Of a stretch of DNA of 55,813 bases, positions 25,058 through 32,569 are shown piece after piece. The DNA comes from Butyrivibrio sp. AC2005 (lineage in GTDB: Bacteria; Bacillota; Clostridia; Lachnospirales; Lachnospiraceae). Numbering within the stretch: the stretch's first letter is position 1; each line of letters starts with the position of its first letter. The stretch lies in contig NZ_AUJI01000039.1 in assembly GCF_000424145.1 (NCBI RefSeq), positions 1 through 55,813 of the forward strand. The letters are read 5' to 3'. The position numbers and the translations under genes were made by a program. The notes beneath the pieces were generated by a model that worked only from the letters and a program-made list of their open reading frames with translations, was not told the origin of the DNA and ran no database searches.

Positions 25058-25477
25058 ATGATGAACAAATGTCTATTTACTGGAAGGCTTACCAAGGATC
25101 CTGAGGTAAGGTATACACAGGGTGAAAACCCCAGGGCGGTCGCAAGATTTTCACTTGCAATCGACAAGCAGGACAAAGAGCACAACACAGGTTATATCAA
25201 TGTGGTTGCCTTTGGAAAGCTTGGAGAATTCGCAGAGAAATACCTTCACAAGGGAATGAAGATTGAACTTGAATCCCATGTGACACCAAGCTCTTATGAG
25301 AAGGACGGAAGGAAGATTTATACATATGACTTCCAGGCTGACAAGATCGATTTTGCGGAGAGCAAGAACGCTTCTCAGGGCAACAGCACAGGCAGTTCAC
25401 AGCCTGCAGCGGATCCTGATGATGACGGCTTTATGGATATTCCTGAAGGAATTGACGATGAGCTGCCATTCAACTGA
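25058..25477 (+). CDS. ssb: Single-stranded DNA-binding protein
   Basis: 139 residues. The OB-fold spans ~1-108, with the family signature MNKCLFTGRLTKDPEVRYT, FSLAIDK and INVVAFGKLGEFAEKYLHKG. A flexible Ser/Gln/Pro linker leads to the acidic tip DDELPFN, which recruits partner proteins. It coats single-stranded DNA in replication, recombination or conjugation. RBS AAGGAGG; a second ATG one codon on is equally possible. Its place beside a Rad52-like gene and small membrane genes suggests an element-borne copy and not the host ssb of an rpsF-ssb-rpsR operon. Confidence 0.92.
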   Translation: MMNKCLFTGRLTKDPEVRYTQGENPRAVARFSLAIDKQDKEHNTGYINVVAFGKLGEFAEKYLHKGMKIELESHVTPSSYEKDGRKIYTYDFQADKIDFAESKNASQGNSTGSSQPAADPDDDGFMDIPEGIDDELPFN

Positions 25478-25566
25478 TCAGAGAAGCAACTTCATAACAG
25501 CAAGTAAAGGGAATGCGAAAGTGTTCCCTTTTTCTATGCTCAAAAACAGAAATTATGAGGATAAAC

Positions 25567-25786
25567 ATGGTGGAAATATTCATATCAATAGGATGCATCC
25601 TGGTGGGATTTTTTGTCTTACCGACGATCGCCATCAGCATCCTTAATATCATTTTCAGGTAAGCAAAGCAGGACTGATGCTAAATACAAGAAAAAGGATT
25701 CTTCGTCCAAGCCAGAGGCTAAGAAAAAGAATCCTAATTCTTCACCAAAGAATAGTAATCGTGTAAAGAGGATTACGCCTTTGTAA
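25567..25786 (+). pseudogene. Tiny membrane protein with frameshifted basic tail
   Basis: From the ATG at 25567 (GAGG seven bases upstream) 31 residues form a single membrane helix (IGCILVGFFVLPTIAISIL), ending at TAA 25660-25662. In the +1 frame the sequence continues without start codon as a Lys/Ser-rich tail (SGKQSRTDAKYKKKDSSSK) to TAA at 25784-25786. Joined, they would give a 70-odd-residue protein of one helix plus basic tail, a mirror image of the Lys-rich, one-helix gene at 26133. Either a frameshift mutation or a recoded gene; or just the 31-residue peptide is real. Confidence 0.4.
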
Positions 25787-25909
25787 CAATGGTAAAAGAT
25801 GTAAAAAACATCGCCATTGCTATAAAGAGCTTTCTTCGTTACAGGATCTAAGTCACGGGGGAGTCTAGCCACTCCCTAGTAGCTTGATTCTATCACGATA
25901 AGAAAATGG

Positions 25910-25975
25910 ATGTCAAAGATATGCGCTGCATTTTTGCTGACTTTAGGGGGCCTTATCCTGGGATTTTTATTTTAA
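25910..25975 (+). CDS. Possible 21-residue hydrophobic peptide
   Basis: The ATG at 25910 opens MSKICAAFLLTLGGLILGF plus two residues, a single membrane helix. There is no clear ribosome site, and it lies inside the candidate structured RNA. It may be one of several tiny membrane proteins in this operon or chance. Confidence 0.2.
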   Translation: MSKICAAFLLTLGGLILGFLF

Positions 25976-26089
25976 GACTCCTGGCTGAAAGCCACTAAAA
26001 AGCAGAAAGCAAAATCGTGAGATTTAAAGGAAAGCCTACCGCCTTAAGGAAGGACCGCCTGGGAGAGGGATACCGGTTTACTATTGTGA

Positions 26090-26116
26090 CCGTCCCGCTC
26101 CGGGGATGGCCTTTTT
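26090..26116 (+). terminator. Hairpin with T-tract, possible terminator or RNA 3' end
   Basis: CCGTCCC and GGGATGG pair around GCTCCG, followed by CCTTTTTAAA. It lies 17 bases before the next gene, so it may attenuate transcription into it. Confidence 0.45.
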
Positions 26117-26132
26117 AAAGAGGTAACACGTT

Positions 26133-26327
26133 ATGACAAAGAAAGAGCAGAAGCCTAAGACTTCGGACAAGCCTAAAGCCAAGGGAAAACCTAAGGCTAA
26201 GTCAAAATCCGGTTCAAAGGCGAAGCAGAAAAAGGACCTGGATGTTGTTGAGCTTATTAAGGCAATCGCAGCTATCATAACCGGACTGGCTGCACTTATT
26301 GCAGCAATCAGTTCCCTTATAAAGTGA
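26133..26327 (+). CDS. Lys-rich small membrane protein
   Basis: 64 residues. The first ~36 residues are almost all Lys, Pro, Ser, Ala and Gly (KPKAKGKPKAKSKSGSKAK), a disordered basic tail that could bind nucleic acid or the membrane surface. Residues ~43-62 are one hydrophobic helix (IKAIAAIITGLAALIAAISS). RBS AGAGG. The arrangement suggests a basic tail held at the membrane. No family known. Confidence 0.5.
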   Translation: MTKKEQKPKTSDKPKAKGKPKAKSKSGSKAKQKKDLDVVELIKAIAAIITGLAALIAAISSLIK

Positions 26328-26369
26328 AATACATCCTTTTCCAAATACATATGACGAGGAGACAAGATA

Positions 26370-26501
26370 ATGGAAATACTAACTACTGGGGTTGAGATTT
26401 TAGTAGGTGCAATGGGACTTGAGCTTTTATTTTACGGAGTAAAAAGTCTTGAGAACATAATAAAGAGAGGAGAGAACAAAGATGGAGAAGATAATTGTTA
26501 A
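26370..26501 (+). CDS. Tiny membrane protein, 43 residues
   Basis: ATG at 26370 with GAGGAG eight bases upstream. One helix (VEILVGAMGLELLFYGVKSL) and a polar tail (IIKRGENKDGEDNC). Its end overlaps the start of the Rad52-like gene by 20 bases, so translation is probably coupled. In shape it resembles the Maff2-type peptides of Firmicute integrative elements, but I see no firm sequence match. Confidence 0.5.
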   Translation: MEILTTGVEILVGAMGLELLFYGVKSLENIIKRGENKDGEDNC

Positions 26502-27627
26502 GAATTGGATCACCAATTTATTATCACCAGCAATGAAGGAGAACGGTTGTCCTTCAGAAATAAGAACTGAGGAAGATGTTCTGACAAACCTATACTACCT
26601 TTCCAAGGAAGACAGTCGCGGATCAAGATATATCCCGCTTCAGTACAAGAGGATGATTGAGAAGATAGTGTTTGGCCTTTTCAATACTTCTTTTGAGTAT
26701 ACTGACAAAGAGGATGTCTACTTTGAGAAGATAGGCGATGTAACAGTGTGTTGTGCCAATGTATATCTCGTATCATTTGCAGAGGATGGTACTAAGAAGG
26801 TGCTCGGACATGGTTTCCACTGCCTGTCTTTGAATGAGGTTATGCCCGGTGTCTTCATGGACGAATCTGAGAGGACTTCGAAATGGAAATCCACGGTAAT
26901 AGGTGGTGCAAAATCCAGAGCGCTCTATGATGCAGGCATCGGTCTTGAATTCTATGGAGATGTATTCACTCCGGAAGAAAACCTGGATGAAAAAGAGCTG
27001 CCCAAGGAAGAAAAGAGAGAGGCTGCGCCTTCTTCTGAGAAAACAGAGGAAAAGAAGTATTCCAAATCCGGAATGCCTATCCCAAAGCCAAAGAAAGCAG
27101 CAAAGGAAAGCGAGCCTGATAAGAACGAGCTTGCCATGAAGCTTGGAAAGAAGTATTTTTCGATCCACAGATGTGAAACAGGATTTGATTATTCATTTTA
27201 TGACCTGTCATATCATCTGCTGGATGGCGGAGTGCTTGAAAATCCTGACCTTACGATTAAGGCTGCTTCAGAAGAAATCTTAAAGGATGCAGGGCTTTCT
27301 GCTGAGACCATCAAGGGAGTAAGCTTTGAAGACCTTGAGGACAGGGTGCAGAAAGCAGCTGCGATTACTCCGGAGACAGAACTTCCTGTAGTCGAGACAA
27401 AACCGGAGGCTGTTAAGGATAAAGAAGAGGACATGTCAATTGAGATTGCAAAGGCGATCAGTGCTGACTGCGGCAATTATCAGGGCATGACTCTTGGAGA
27501 TATCTATGAAACAGCTCCGAAAAACCTGGTATTTCTTGTAAGGAACTCTAAGGATGAGAATGTAAGGAAAGCCGCTAAGGTTATCGTTTGTTCTGACCCT
27601 GAGCTTAAAGAGAAATATGCAGGGTAA
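26482..27627 (+). CDS. Rad52/22-like annealing protein with ExoX-like C-terminal domain
   Basis: 381 residues, cytoplasmic. Residues ~30-165 have the layout of Rad52-family phage and plasmid annealing proteins, including RYIPLQYKRMIEKIVFGLF, a central beta sheet, and KSTVIGGAKSRALYDAGIGLEFYGD. A Lys/Glu/Pro-rich linker (~170-215) follows. The C-terminal ~50 residues (CGNYQGMTLGDIYETAPKNLVFLV) match the small ExoX-like C-terminal domain. It would anneal complementary single strands, probably with the SSB encoded 1 kb upstream. RBS GAGAGGAG. The Rad52 call is by eye and needs a profile search. Confidence 0.55.
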   Translation: MEKIIVKNWITNLLSPAMKENGCPSEIRTEEDVLTNLYYLSKEDSRGSRYIPLQYKRMIEKIVFGLFNTSFEYTDKEDVYFEKIGDVTVCCANVYLVSFAEDGTKKVLGHGFHCLSLNEVMPGVFMDESERTSKWKSTVIGGAKSRALYDAGIGLEFYGDVFTPEENLDEKELPKEEKREAAPSSEKTEEKKYSKSGMPIPKPKKAAKESEPDKNELAMKLGKKYFSIHRCETGFDYSFYDLSYHLLDGGVLENPDLTIKAASEEILKDAGLSAETIKGVSFEDLEDRVQKAAAITPETELPVVETKPEAVKDKEEDMSIEIAKAISADCGNYQGMTLGDIYETAPKNLVFLVRNSKDENVRKAAKVIVCSDPELKEKYAG

Positions 27628-27720
27628 TACCATTATGTAATTATGTAAATATATAACTATGTGTGACATAAATACATAAAATAGATATATTAGCTAATTT
27701 TTATGATATAAGTATTAAGT

Positions 27721-27756
27721 TAAGGCTCTTTCTGGTACAGGAAGGGCCTTATTTTA
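27721..27756 (+). terminator. Rho-independent terminator
   Basis: TAAGGCTCTTTCT and AGGAAGGGCCTTA pair with G-U wobbles around a short loop, followed by TTTTATG. It ends the ssb-Rad52 unit. Confidence 0.75.
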
Positions 27757-27851
27757 TGTGGAAGAGGGCAATACTTCACCGATAATACACACTTTTTATG
27801 TGAATCTGTGATAGAATGCCACACATAGTATGAAAAAAGGAGAAAAATATT

Positions 27852-28469
27852 ATGAAAAAAAGAATAATATCTATGTGTTTTGCTACATCTATGAGTATCA
27901 TGCTTATTGCTTGTGGTGATTCTTCAAACAGTACAGTCGAAACAGAAAAGGCCGTTGAGACTCAAGTAGAAGATACAACAGAAGCAGAAGTTCAGGAAGA
28001 AAATGTAACAGGGGCAGATACTCAGGATTCAACAGAGGTTGCGGATACTGAAGCAGGAGATGATAAAACTACTGATGAAGAAGTGGCAGTTGATTATTCT
28101 GTTTTTACAAGTGCAAGCAGTGCGGATGTTGAGGCATATGCACAGAAAATTGTTGATGCGACAAATGCTAAGGATTGGGACACTATCGGAGATATGATCG
28201 ACTATCCGATCGGTTCTGAGGAGTCAGGCAATCTTTGCAAGAATAAAGAAGAGTTTGTTTCGTACGCTAATGAAAAGGGATTTGATGAAGAGACACTCGC
28301 TAAGCTTCAGTCTTGGACTATTGCTGATCTATGGGCTAATTACCAGGGAGCAAGTATCGGCGATGGTGATATTTGGTTCAGAGATCTTAGTCTTGATAAT
28401 CCTGAATTCAAGATTGTTTCATATCTTGGACTCTATGAAGCAGAAGCTGATGGTGAAGTTACAGATTAA
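27852..28469 (+). CDS. Lipoprotein with acidic linker
   Basis: 205 residues. A lipoprotein signal peptide ends in the lipobox SIMLIAC(G), so the protein is lipid-anchored outside. Residues ~25-80 are a Glu/Thr/Asp-rich disordered stalk. Residues ~85-200 form a compact domain (ADVEAYAQKIVDATNAKDWD) that could be NTF2-like. RBS AAAGGAG. Single gene between terminators. Function unknown. Confidence 0.65.
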   Translation: MKKRIISMCFATSMSIMLIACGDSSNSTVETEKAVETQVEDTTEAEVQEENVTGADTQDSTEVADTEAGDDKTTDEEVAVDYSVFTSASSADVEAYAQKIVDATNAKDWDTIGDMIDYPIGSEESGNLCKNKEEFVSYANEKGFDEETLAKLQSWTIADLWANYQGASIGDGDIWFRDLSLDNPEFKIVSYLGLYEAEADGEVTD

Positions 28470-28521
28470 CAATAAAGCAAAAAATCAAGGATCGAATGTG
28501 ATATTTTTACCTAAATATTCT

Positions 28522-28556
28522 AGGGACTGTCAATGTGAGTGATTGTCCCTTATTTG
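28522..28556 (+). terminator. Terminator after the lipoprotein gene
   Basis: AGGGAC...GTCA pairs with TGATTGTCCCT, followed by TATTTG; the stem is 6 bp plus an imperfect extension. Confidence 0.5.
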
Positions 28557-28579
28557 TGGTAATGAAATGGCAACTTATT

Positions 28580-28720
28580 GTGAAGCCTCACACGACTAAA
28601 GTCGCGTGCTTCCATACCCCGTTTTCTAGGGCATGAACTATTTGACTATAAATACAGCTTATACAGCGATACTACGTTCCGCAGAACATAATTCTCCATT
28701 TAAGCTAATTAGTGTAGCCA
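28580..28720 (-). ncRNA. Probable omega RNA (reRNA) at the tnpB 3' end
   Basis: In TnpB systems the guide RNA is made from the tnpB 3' end plus the right end, and the flanking DNA gives the guide. Here the minus strand runs from the tnpB end through the hairpin CACGCGAC-TTTA-GTCGTGTG (28611-28592) to TTCAC at 28580. The stem pairs fully only as minus-strand RNA through a G-U; the plus strand would have an A-C mismatch. The 5' limit is a guess from the family. Confidence 0.5.
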
Positions 28721-30008
28721 AAGTGCAGGTGCTTATCTTCGCACATCCAGGGACTTTTGCCTCGATGCGCTGCCTCTCCCTTGCGGGCAAGGACTTTAAA
28801 AGTTCACGCACAAAATAACGTGCCCCTATGTTATAAGTTGCATTCAGGTCACAGTTATAGATCTTCCCATTACTAAATTCACATACACTGTAGCTGTTAC
28901 AACGCTCAGAATCGTGACCTCTAAGGACCCGACCGCTGCCATCATAGGCAAGAAAGCTTGTTCCCCGGGCATTTATGGTAGATATATGAATACAGTTTGC
29001 ATGGGCTTTATGCGTCACCATCTGCTGTACGTAGCGGGCTTTCCAGAGTGAAAGCTTCTGCTTATGCGAACCACGTTTCTTTTTGCCAAGGTCAAGGTGC
29101 TCAAACACTATACAGTCCACATCATACAACAGTGCATGCTCAATGATGAAATTTGCGGTCTTTACTGCAATATCATCATTTACGCCTCTTGCATAAGCCC
29201 AAAGATTCGGTGTGCTGTATGATCCATGGCGCTGGGCTCTCTTGATATGTCCTATCTTATGCTCCAGACAGTCGTATTCTCTGGGGAGATGAAGAAATCT
29301 CCTCCCCAAGACCGTGCCATCCGAACGCATGACAGAACAGGTACAGGAGCTATTAATACCAAGATCTACAGCCAGGATCACCTGATCCATAACCTTTGTA
29401 GCAACAAGTTTTGTTTCCTGCTCAAATGCAAAATCAAGGAACCACTGTTTGCCGCGCTTTTGAAGTGTTGGAGCACATTCCTTCATACTGCTGCAGTGAC
29501 GTCTGATATAATCAACATCGCTTTTTTTGAGTTAGACATCTATCCAGTCCCAGGTATTGTTGCGGAACACTTTTATCTGAGAAGTGTAATCATCTGTCCT
29601 TATAAACATGTTTCCACGATAAAGAGCAGGATATACGTAGCCAGCTTTTGGATAAGACGGTTTTTCTCCGCGAGTCCTTGTATCAGCATTCTCCCAGTTA
29701 TCAACACTACTCATAAATGAAGATGCTTTTCCAAAGGCCTCAGCTATTGCACCGCGCCTTAAGTAGCATGGAAATTTATAAAACTTTCTTGAAAAGTCAT
29801 ACTTAACAATAGGGCGTTTATCTGATCTTACAGACAGGGATTCTGCCATGTTTACAGCTTTTATCTGAGTAATTCCTGAAAATGCATCCCATTCAGACAA
29901 AATGAGAGACAGATAGAAATCCACAGCTCTGCGGTAGAGCAGGACTGACTGCTTAAAAATGTTATTATAGTTTTTTATTTTTACCGAGTACGTGGAGATG
30001 AGTTTCAT
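28659..30008 (-). pseudogene. tnpB: tnpB, RNA-guided nuclease gene with in-frame stop
   Basis: A single frame of 450 codons is broken once, by TAA at 29534-29532 after residue 158 (WDWIDV-stop-LKKSDVDYIRR). The C-terminal part keeps the RuvC residues: D in AVDLGIN (~215), E in VFEHLDLG (~303), D in YNCDLNATYNIGARYF (~387). Zinc-site cysteines are partly present (ERCNSYSVC, NCD). An ATG at 29486 could restart a 275-residue C-terminal fragment holding the whole nuclease centre. TnpB cuts DNA at TAM sites to keep the IS. The damage could be recent since the rest is intact. Confidence 0.8.
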
Positions 30009-30415
30009 CAGCGTTCCTTTTGGGATCTTATATATTCTTCGACCTTTGCAAGACTTCTGTCACTCACAGTGACAATACAATAAGAAGGATTCCATAAATG
30101 ACCACCCCATAATGAATCCTTAAGCTTCGGATAATACTGGAAAAGCCATCTTGCAGTATTACCCTTTATGATTTTTATCATGTCAGATGGATAAAACTGT
30201 GGCTTGCAGTCTACCAGTATATGGACATGGTCAGGCATTACTTCCATTGCAATTATCCTGAAATCATAATCAAATGCAATCTGCTTAAGATATATTTTTA
30301 GGCGGTTGTCGATGCCATCTACAAGAACTTTTTTTCTGTATTTGGTACACCATACTATGTGATATTGTATGGAATAGACATATCCTCTACCATATGTTAA
30401 GTTGCTATCCGCAAT
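30008..30415 (-). pseudogene. tnpA: tnpA, Y1 HUH transposase with no standard start codon
   Basis: The frame gives 135 residues close to ISDra2 TnpA in pattern: YGRGYVYSIQYHIVWCTKYR, the HUH motif PDHVHIL, and NPSYCIVTVS with the catalytic tyrosine. It transposes single-stranded DNA. The expected start (MADSN-type) reads ATT at 30415-30413, preceded directly by TAA. The first in-frame ATG (30247) would remove the N-terminal third, though not the HUH motif or the tyrosine. ATT can initiate weakly; otherwise the gene is dead. Its stop shares one base with the tnpB start. Confidence 0.75.
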
Positions 30416-30478
30416 AATTTAAAATAGTTTTGTCCATATATAAATTATACCATGTACAGAACATATGTTCAATCAAAG

Positions 30479-30520
30479 GGGCGGCTAACTCACGACTGAA
30501 GTCACGAGAATGCGCCGCCC
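30479..30520 (-). repeat. Second right-end-like hairpin outside the IS
   Basis: On the minus strand CTCGTGAC-TTCA-GTCGTGAG (30508-30489) mimics the IS right-end hairpin at 28592-28611 and pairs fully through G-U only as minus-strand RNA. It is wrapped by GGGCGGC/GCCGCCC (30479-30485 with 30514-30520). It lies two bases from the TTGAT target of the IS. Confidence 0.5.
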
Positions 30521-30554
30521 GATTTTTTCAATCAGATGACTATCAGAAGCATAA

Positions 30555-30629
30555 ACTGTCTACTTAAAGTCTATAATTGTCTGCTTAAAGTCTATGACTG
30601 TCATCTTTAAGTCCATATCTGTCAACATA
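30555..30629. repeat. Three and a half 21-bp tandem repeats
   Basis: Units at 30555-30575, 30576-30596 and 30597-30617 share the pattern ACTGTC-N-CTTAAAGTCTAT, and a partial unit TCTGTCAACATA follows. Exact 21-base spacing is two helical turns. On the minus strand the units also read as seven-residue repeats (TVIDFKQ), so a decayed coiled-coil gene is an alternative. Confidence 0.6.
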
Positions 30630-30726
30630 GGTATATTTCTGGCTATTTAGATTCCATCCGATCTGAAAAATCTGTCATAAAAAAGTTCTTGCTTTTTGAA
30701 CCTTTTGAACCGGTTTATACCGTATG

Positions 30727-30782
30727 TTGACAATTTGATATGCGATGTAATATATTTAATACAAATGAACGAAATATATTAC
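30727..30782 (+). promoter_or_regulatory. Promoter and operator of the membrane protein-YozG unit
   Basis: TTGACA (30727-30732), 18 bases, TATATT (30751-30756). The -10 lies in GTAATATATTT (30747-30757), which pairs perfectly with AAATATATTAC (30772-30782). The half-site GAAATATA(T/A)TAC recurs directly at 30791-30801. Likely binding sites for the HTH regulator encoded at 31240. Confidence 0.55.
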
Positions 30783-30817
30783 ATTTGTACGAAATATAAT
30801 ACAGGAGGTGAGTATAT

Positions 30818-31225
30818 ATGAAATCATCAACCGGACTGATAAGTAAACCCCTTTCACTCCAGGCTGCAGTGGGCTACAAGAACATGCTCTGGGGATTATC
30901 ATTTATCCTGATGGCAGTATCCTACTCAATTGAGAATGAGCCTTTCAGAGTAGTTATTGCTGCATTTGCCGTGATAATGTCAGTTCTTGTTTTGGGTACT
31001 AACTTTATAAAAAAAGAAGCAACAGATGAGATGTATACAAGGCATATAGGAAGAGCCGGTGATCTTACACTGAATTTCATACTGCTTCTTCTTATTACGA
31101 TAGGTGTTTTTGGCTCTTCTGTTCAGAAGGTTCTTTCTGTAGAACAGATCCTGTACATTGTTGCGGGGATTGGCGGCATTCTCTATGGATTGCTTTTTAA
31201 CATTTTTGAGAAAGTGGACGAATAA
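30818..31225 (+). CDS. Four-helix membrane protein, partner of YozG-like regulator
   Basis: 135 residues with membrane segments at ~23-40, 45-63, 85-104 and 110-128, and a charged loop between the pairs (KKEATDEMYTRHIGRAGD). Small membrane proteins of this type often precede a small Xre-type regulator in Firmicutes. RBS AGGAGGTGAG, very strong. It is followed 14 bases later by that regulator. The membrane protein may sense a signal or bind the regulator; unproven. Confidence 0.65.
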   Translation: MKSSTGLISKPLSLQAAVGYKNMLWGLSFILMAVSYSIENEPFRVVIAAFAVIMSVLVLGTNFIKKEATDEMYTRHIGRAGDLTLNFILLLLITIGVFGSSVQKVLSVEQILYIVAGIGGILYGLLFNIFEKVDE

Positions 31226-31239
31226 GAGGAACGATATTT

Positions 31240-31458
31240 ATGCTGGAGACCAAGATACATGAATTGAGACGAGAAAAAAAGATGAGTCAGAATGATCTTG
31301 CTGAATTGGTGGGTGTGAGAAGAGGAACCATCACAAGTCTTGAAAATGGAAAGTATAATCCATCACTAAAACTTGCAATGAAAATTGCGAAGGTATTTGA
31401 TAAGCAGGTAGAAGAAGTATTCTTTTTTGATGATCTGATGGAAGAGGATGATAATTAA
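31240..31458 (+). CDS. Xre/YozG-type HTH regulator
   Basis: 72 residues. The HTH_3 fold occupies residues 6-60: IHELRREKKMSQNDLAELVG, then RGTITSLENGKYNPSLKLAM, with the usual conserved LENGKYNPSL of the YozG class. The acidic tail (DDLMEEDDN) is typical. It probably binds the inverted repeats at 30747-30782 and represses its own two-gene unit. RBS AGAGGAA. Confidence 0.88.
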   Translation: MLETKIHELRREKKMSQNDLAELVGVRRGTITSLENGKYNPSLKLAMKIAKVFDKQVEEVFFFDDLMEEDDN

Positions 31459-31535
31459 AAAAGGCTGTATGTGATAATAAAGATTCATTTTTGGATACAT
31501 TAGATGAATAAATAATTTGATTTTGGAGGACAAGC

Positions 31536-31868
31536 ATGGGACTGGGAAAAGACTTTTTAGTGGATGTTATCATTATTGGCTGTATCGTAGGAGTAATAAT
31601 AAGTGGCTTTAAGCGGTTTAGTGCTATAGATATAAAGAAAGCGAACAAGGAAAAGATGCATATGATGTTGTTCTCTATAAGTATTATATGCCTAGAGATA
31701 GCTAAAATGATGGCACGTCATTACGGTATCAGCATTGTAGGAACTATATGTAGCGCACTTAGTAAGCCTTTTACTGGTAAAGAAATTATTTTTGTAATAG
31801 TTACAGCTTGTGTGTTACTGTTCATTGATTGGTGTATTAAACGAATCAAGAAAAAGAAAAGCTTATAA
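31536..31868 (+). CDS. Small membrane protein
   Basis: 110 residues with three hydrophobic segments (~7-24, 42-60, 82-99), a Lys-rich loop and a strongly basic C-terminus (KRIKKKKSL), which points to a cytoplasmic tail. RBS TTGGAGGACAAGC. Separate small gene; no recognised family. Gap 31869-31950 shows only an AT-rich leader. Confidence 0.55.
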   Translation: MGLGKDFLVDVIIIGCIVGVIISGFKRFSAIDIKKANKEKMHMMLFSISIICLEIAKMMARHYGISIVGTICSALSKPFTGKEIIFVIVTACVLLFIDWCIKRIKKKKSL

Positions 31869-31950
31869 ATAAAAAGGAATACAAGACACCTTTATAGGAA
31901 AAATAGCAATCATTACATATTATATGTAGAGTTCTTAAGGAGGATTAGCT

Positions 31951-32187
31951 ATGAAGTACATAGGCATAGACTGTAAAAATACCGGCGAACTGTTTGTCCA
32001 GGAATTTGGTACAAAGAAAGAGGCAATAAGTGTTGCAAAAAAGGCATGGAATGCTCTGGCAGAATTTCAAAAGAGCATACGTGACAATTTTTACGTGATT
32101 GAATCTATTGATCCGGATGAGGAATCCAAAAGACACCTCGACGGGGATTTGATTATTGCATTTAAGATAAACGGTGCTGAGACATGA
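31951..32187 (+). CDS. Small hypothetical cytoplasmic protein
   Basis: 78 residues, alpha/beta, no signal or membrane segment (MKYIGIDCKNTGELFVQEF then a long helix KEAISVAKKAWNALAEFQKS). RBS AAGGAGG seven bases before the ATG. Followed by a strong terminator, so it is a single-gene unit. No family recognised. Confidence 0.6.
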   Translation: MKYIGIDCKNTGELFVQEFGTKKEAISVAKKAWNALAEFQKSIRDNFYVIESIDPDEESKRHLDGDLIIAFKINGAET

Positions 32188-32200
32188 TGATGAAGCTTTG

Positions 32201-32245
32201 ATACCAGACGCTGCAGGTTTTTCTAATAGCGTCTGGTATTTTTAT
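32201..32245 (+). terminator. Strong rho-independent terminator
   Basis: ATACCAGACGCT (32201-32212) pairs perfectly with AGCGTCTGGTAT (32228-32239), followed by TTTTATG. Confidence 0.85.
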
Positions 32246-32358
32246 GTCGCATTTTTTTGTTTGACTTTGTTGGTTTTTGCTTTGCTACTAATGACCATAT
32301 TGGTCAAGGATATATTTTTGTCTATTTCTGGATAAGTATTCTATAATGTACCCATTTT

Positions 32359-32569
32359 TTCGCATCAGTAGTGAAAGGAGCTGAGTATGAAGAACAAATT
32401 TCAGAGTGCATATCCTTTTCCGTTAAATCTGTACAGGGAGCTCTGCCTTGAAATGGGACTCCCAATGCCTGATACCATGTCAGAGGATGAAAAAAAGCCT
32501 AATGTGCATAGTGGATTACATTAAATATGCTGAATTCATGAGCATCCTTATAGAACGTCTTCAGCTCGG
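32359..32569 (+). repeat. Direct duplication, left copy
   Basis: About 210 bases, beginning TTCGC(A/G)TCAGTAGTGAAAGGAGC and running through the first 60 codons of the gene, repeated at 39166-39378 with scattered changes and a 2-base deletion. The copies flank a 6.6-kb cassette. Confidence 0.8.
32387..32569 (+). pseudogene. Truncated copy of the alpha-CTD-like gene at 39194
   Basis: The start codon and RBS (GAAAGGAGCTGAGT) match those of the full gene. About 34 codons agree (KFQSAYPFPLNLYRELCLEM), then a 2-base deletion around 32490 shifts the frame to TAA at 32522-32524. Nucleotide identity continues to CTCGG at 32569 and stops abruptly. The rest of the gene, including the helix-hairpin-helix domain, is missing. 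Confidence 0.8.

Larger units (their letters stand above)
25782..26116 (+). ncRNA. Candidate structured RNA region
   Basis: A 350-base interval with little coding potential but many pairings. CAATGG (25787-25792)/CCATTG (25814-25819) encloses GATGT/ACATC; TGTAAC (25782-25787)/GTTACA (25838-25843); GGGAGT (25859-25864)/ACTCCC (25871-25876); TCACGAT (25893-25899) with ATCGTGA (26014-26020) far apart; TGGCT (25982-25986)/AGCCA (25990-25994); CCGTCCC (26090-26096)/GGGATGG (26103-26109). It could be a leader or a free RNA. No known family recognised. Confidence 0.35.
28580..30471 (-). mobile_element. IS200/IS605-type element, ISDra2-like, decayed
   Basis: A minus-strand element with tnpA then tnpB in one-base overlap. 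The left end (30471 downward) begins TGAACATATGTTC, with the 12-base palindrome GAACATATGTTC at 30459-30470, and is preceded on the minus strand by TTGAT (30476-30472), the target and TAM of ISDra2. The right end has the hairpin CACGCGAC-TTTA-GTCGTGTG followed by TTCAC (28584-28580), which I recall as the ISDra2-type right cleavage site. Length 1.89 kb. Both genes carry damage (altered tnpA start, stop codon in tnpB), so it is probably immobile. Confidence 0.75.

Noticed and set aside
28633..28818. Plus-strand open frame inside the IS
   Set aside because: It is the complement of tnpB and the omega RNA region.
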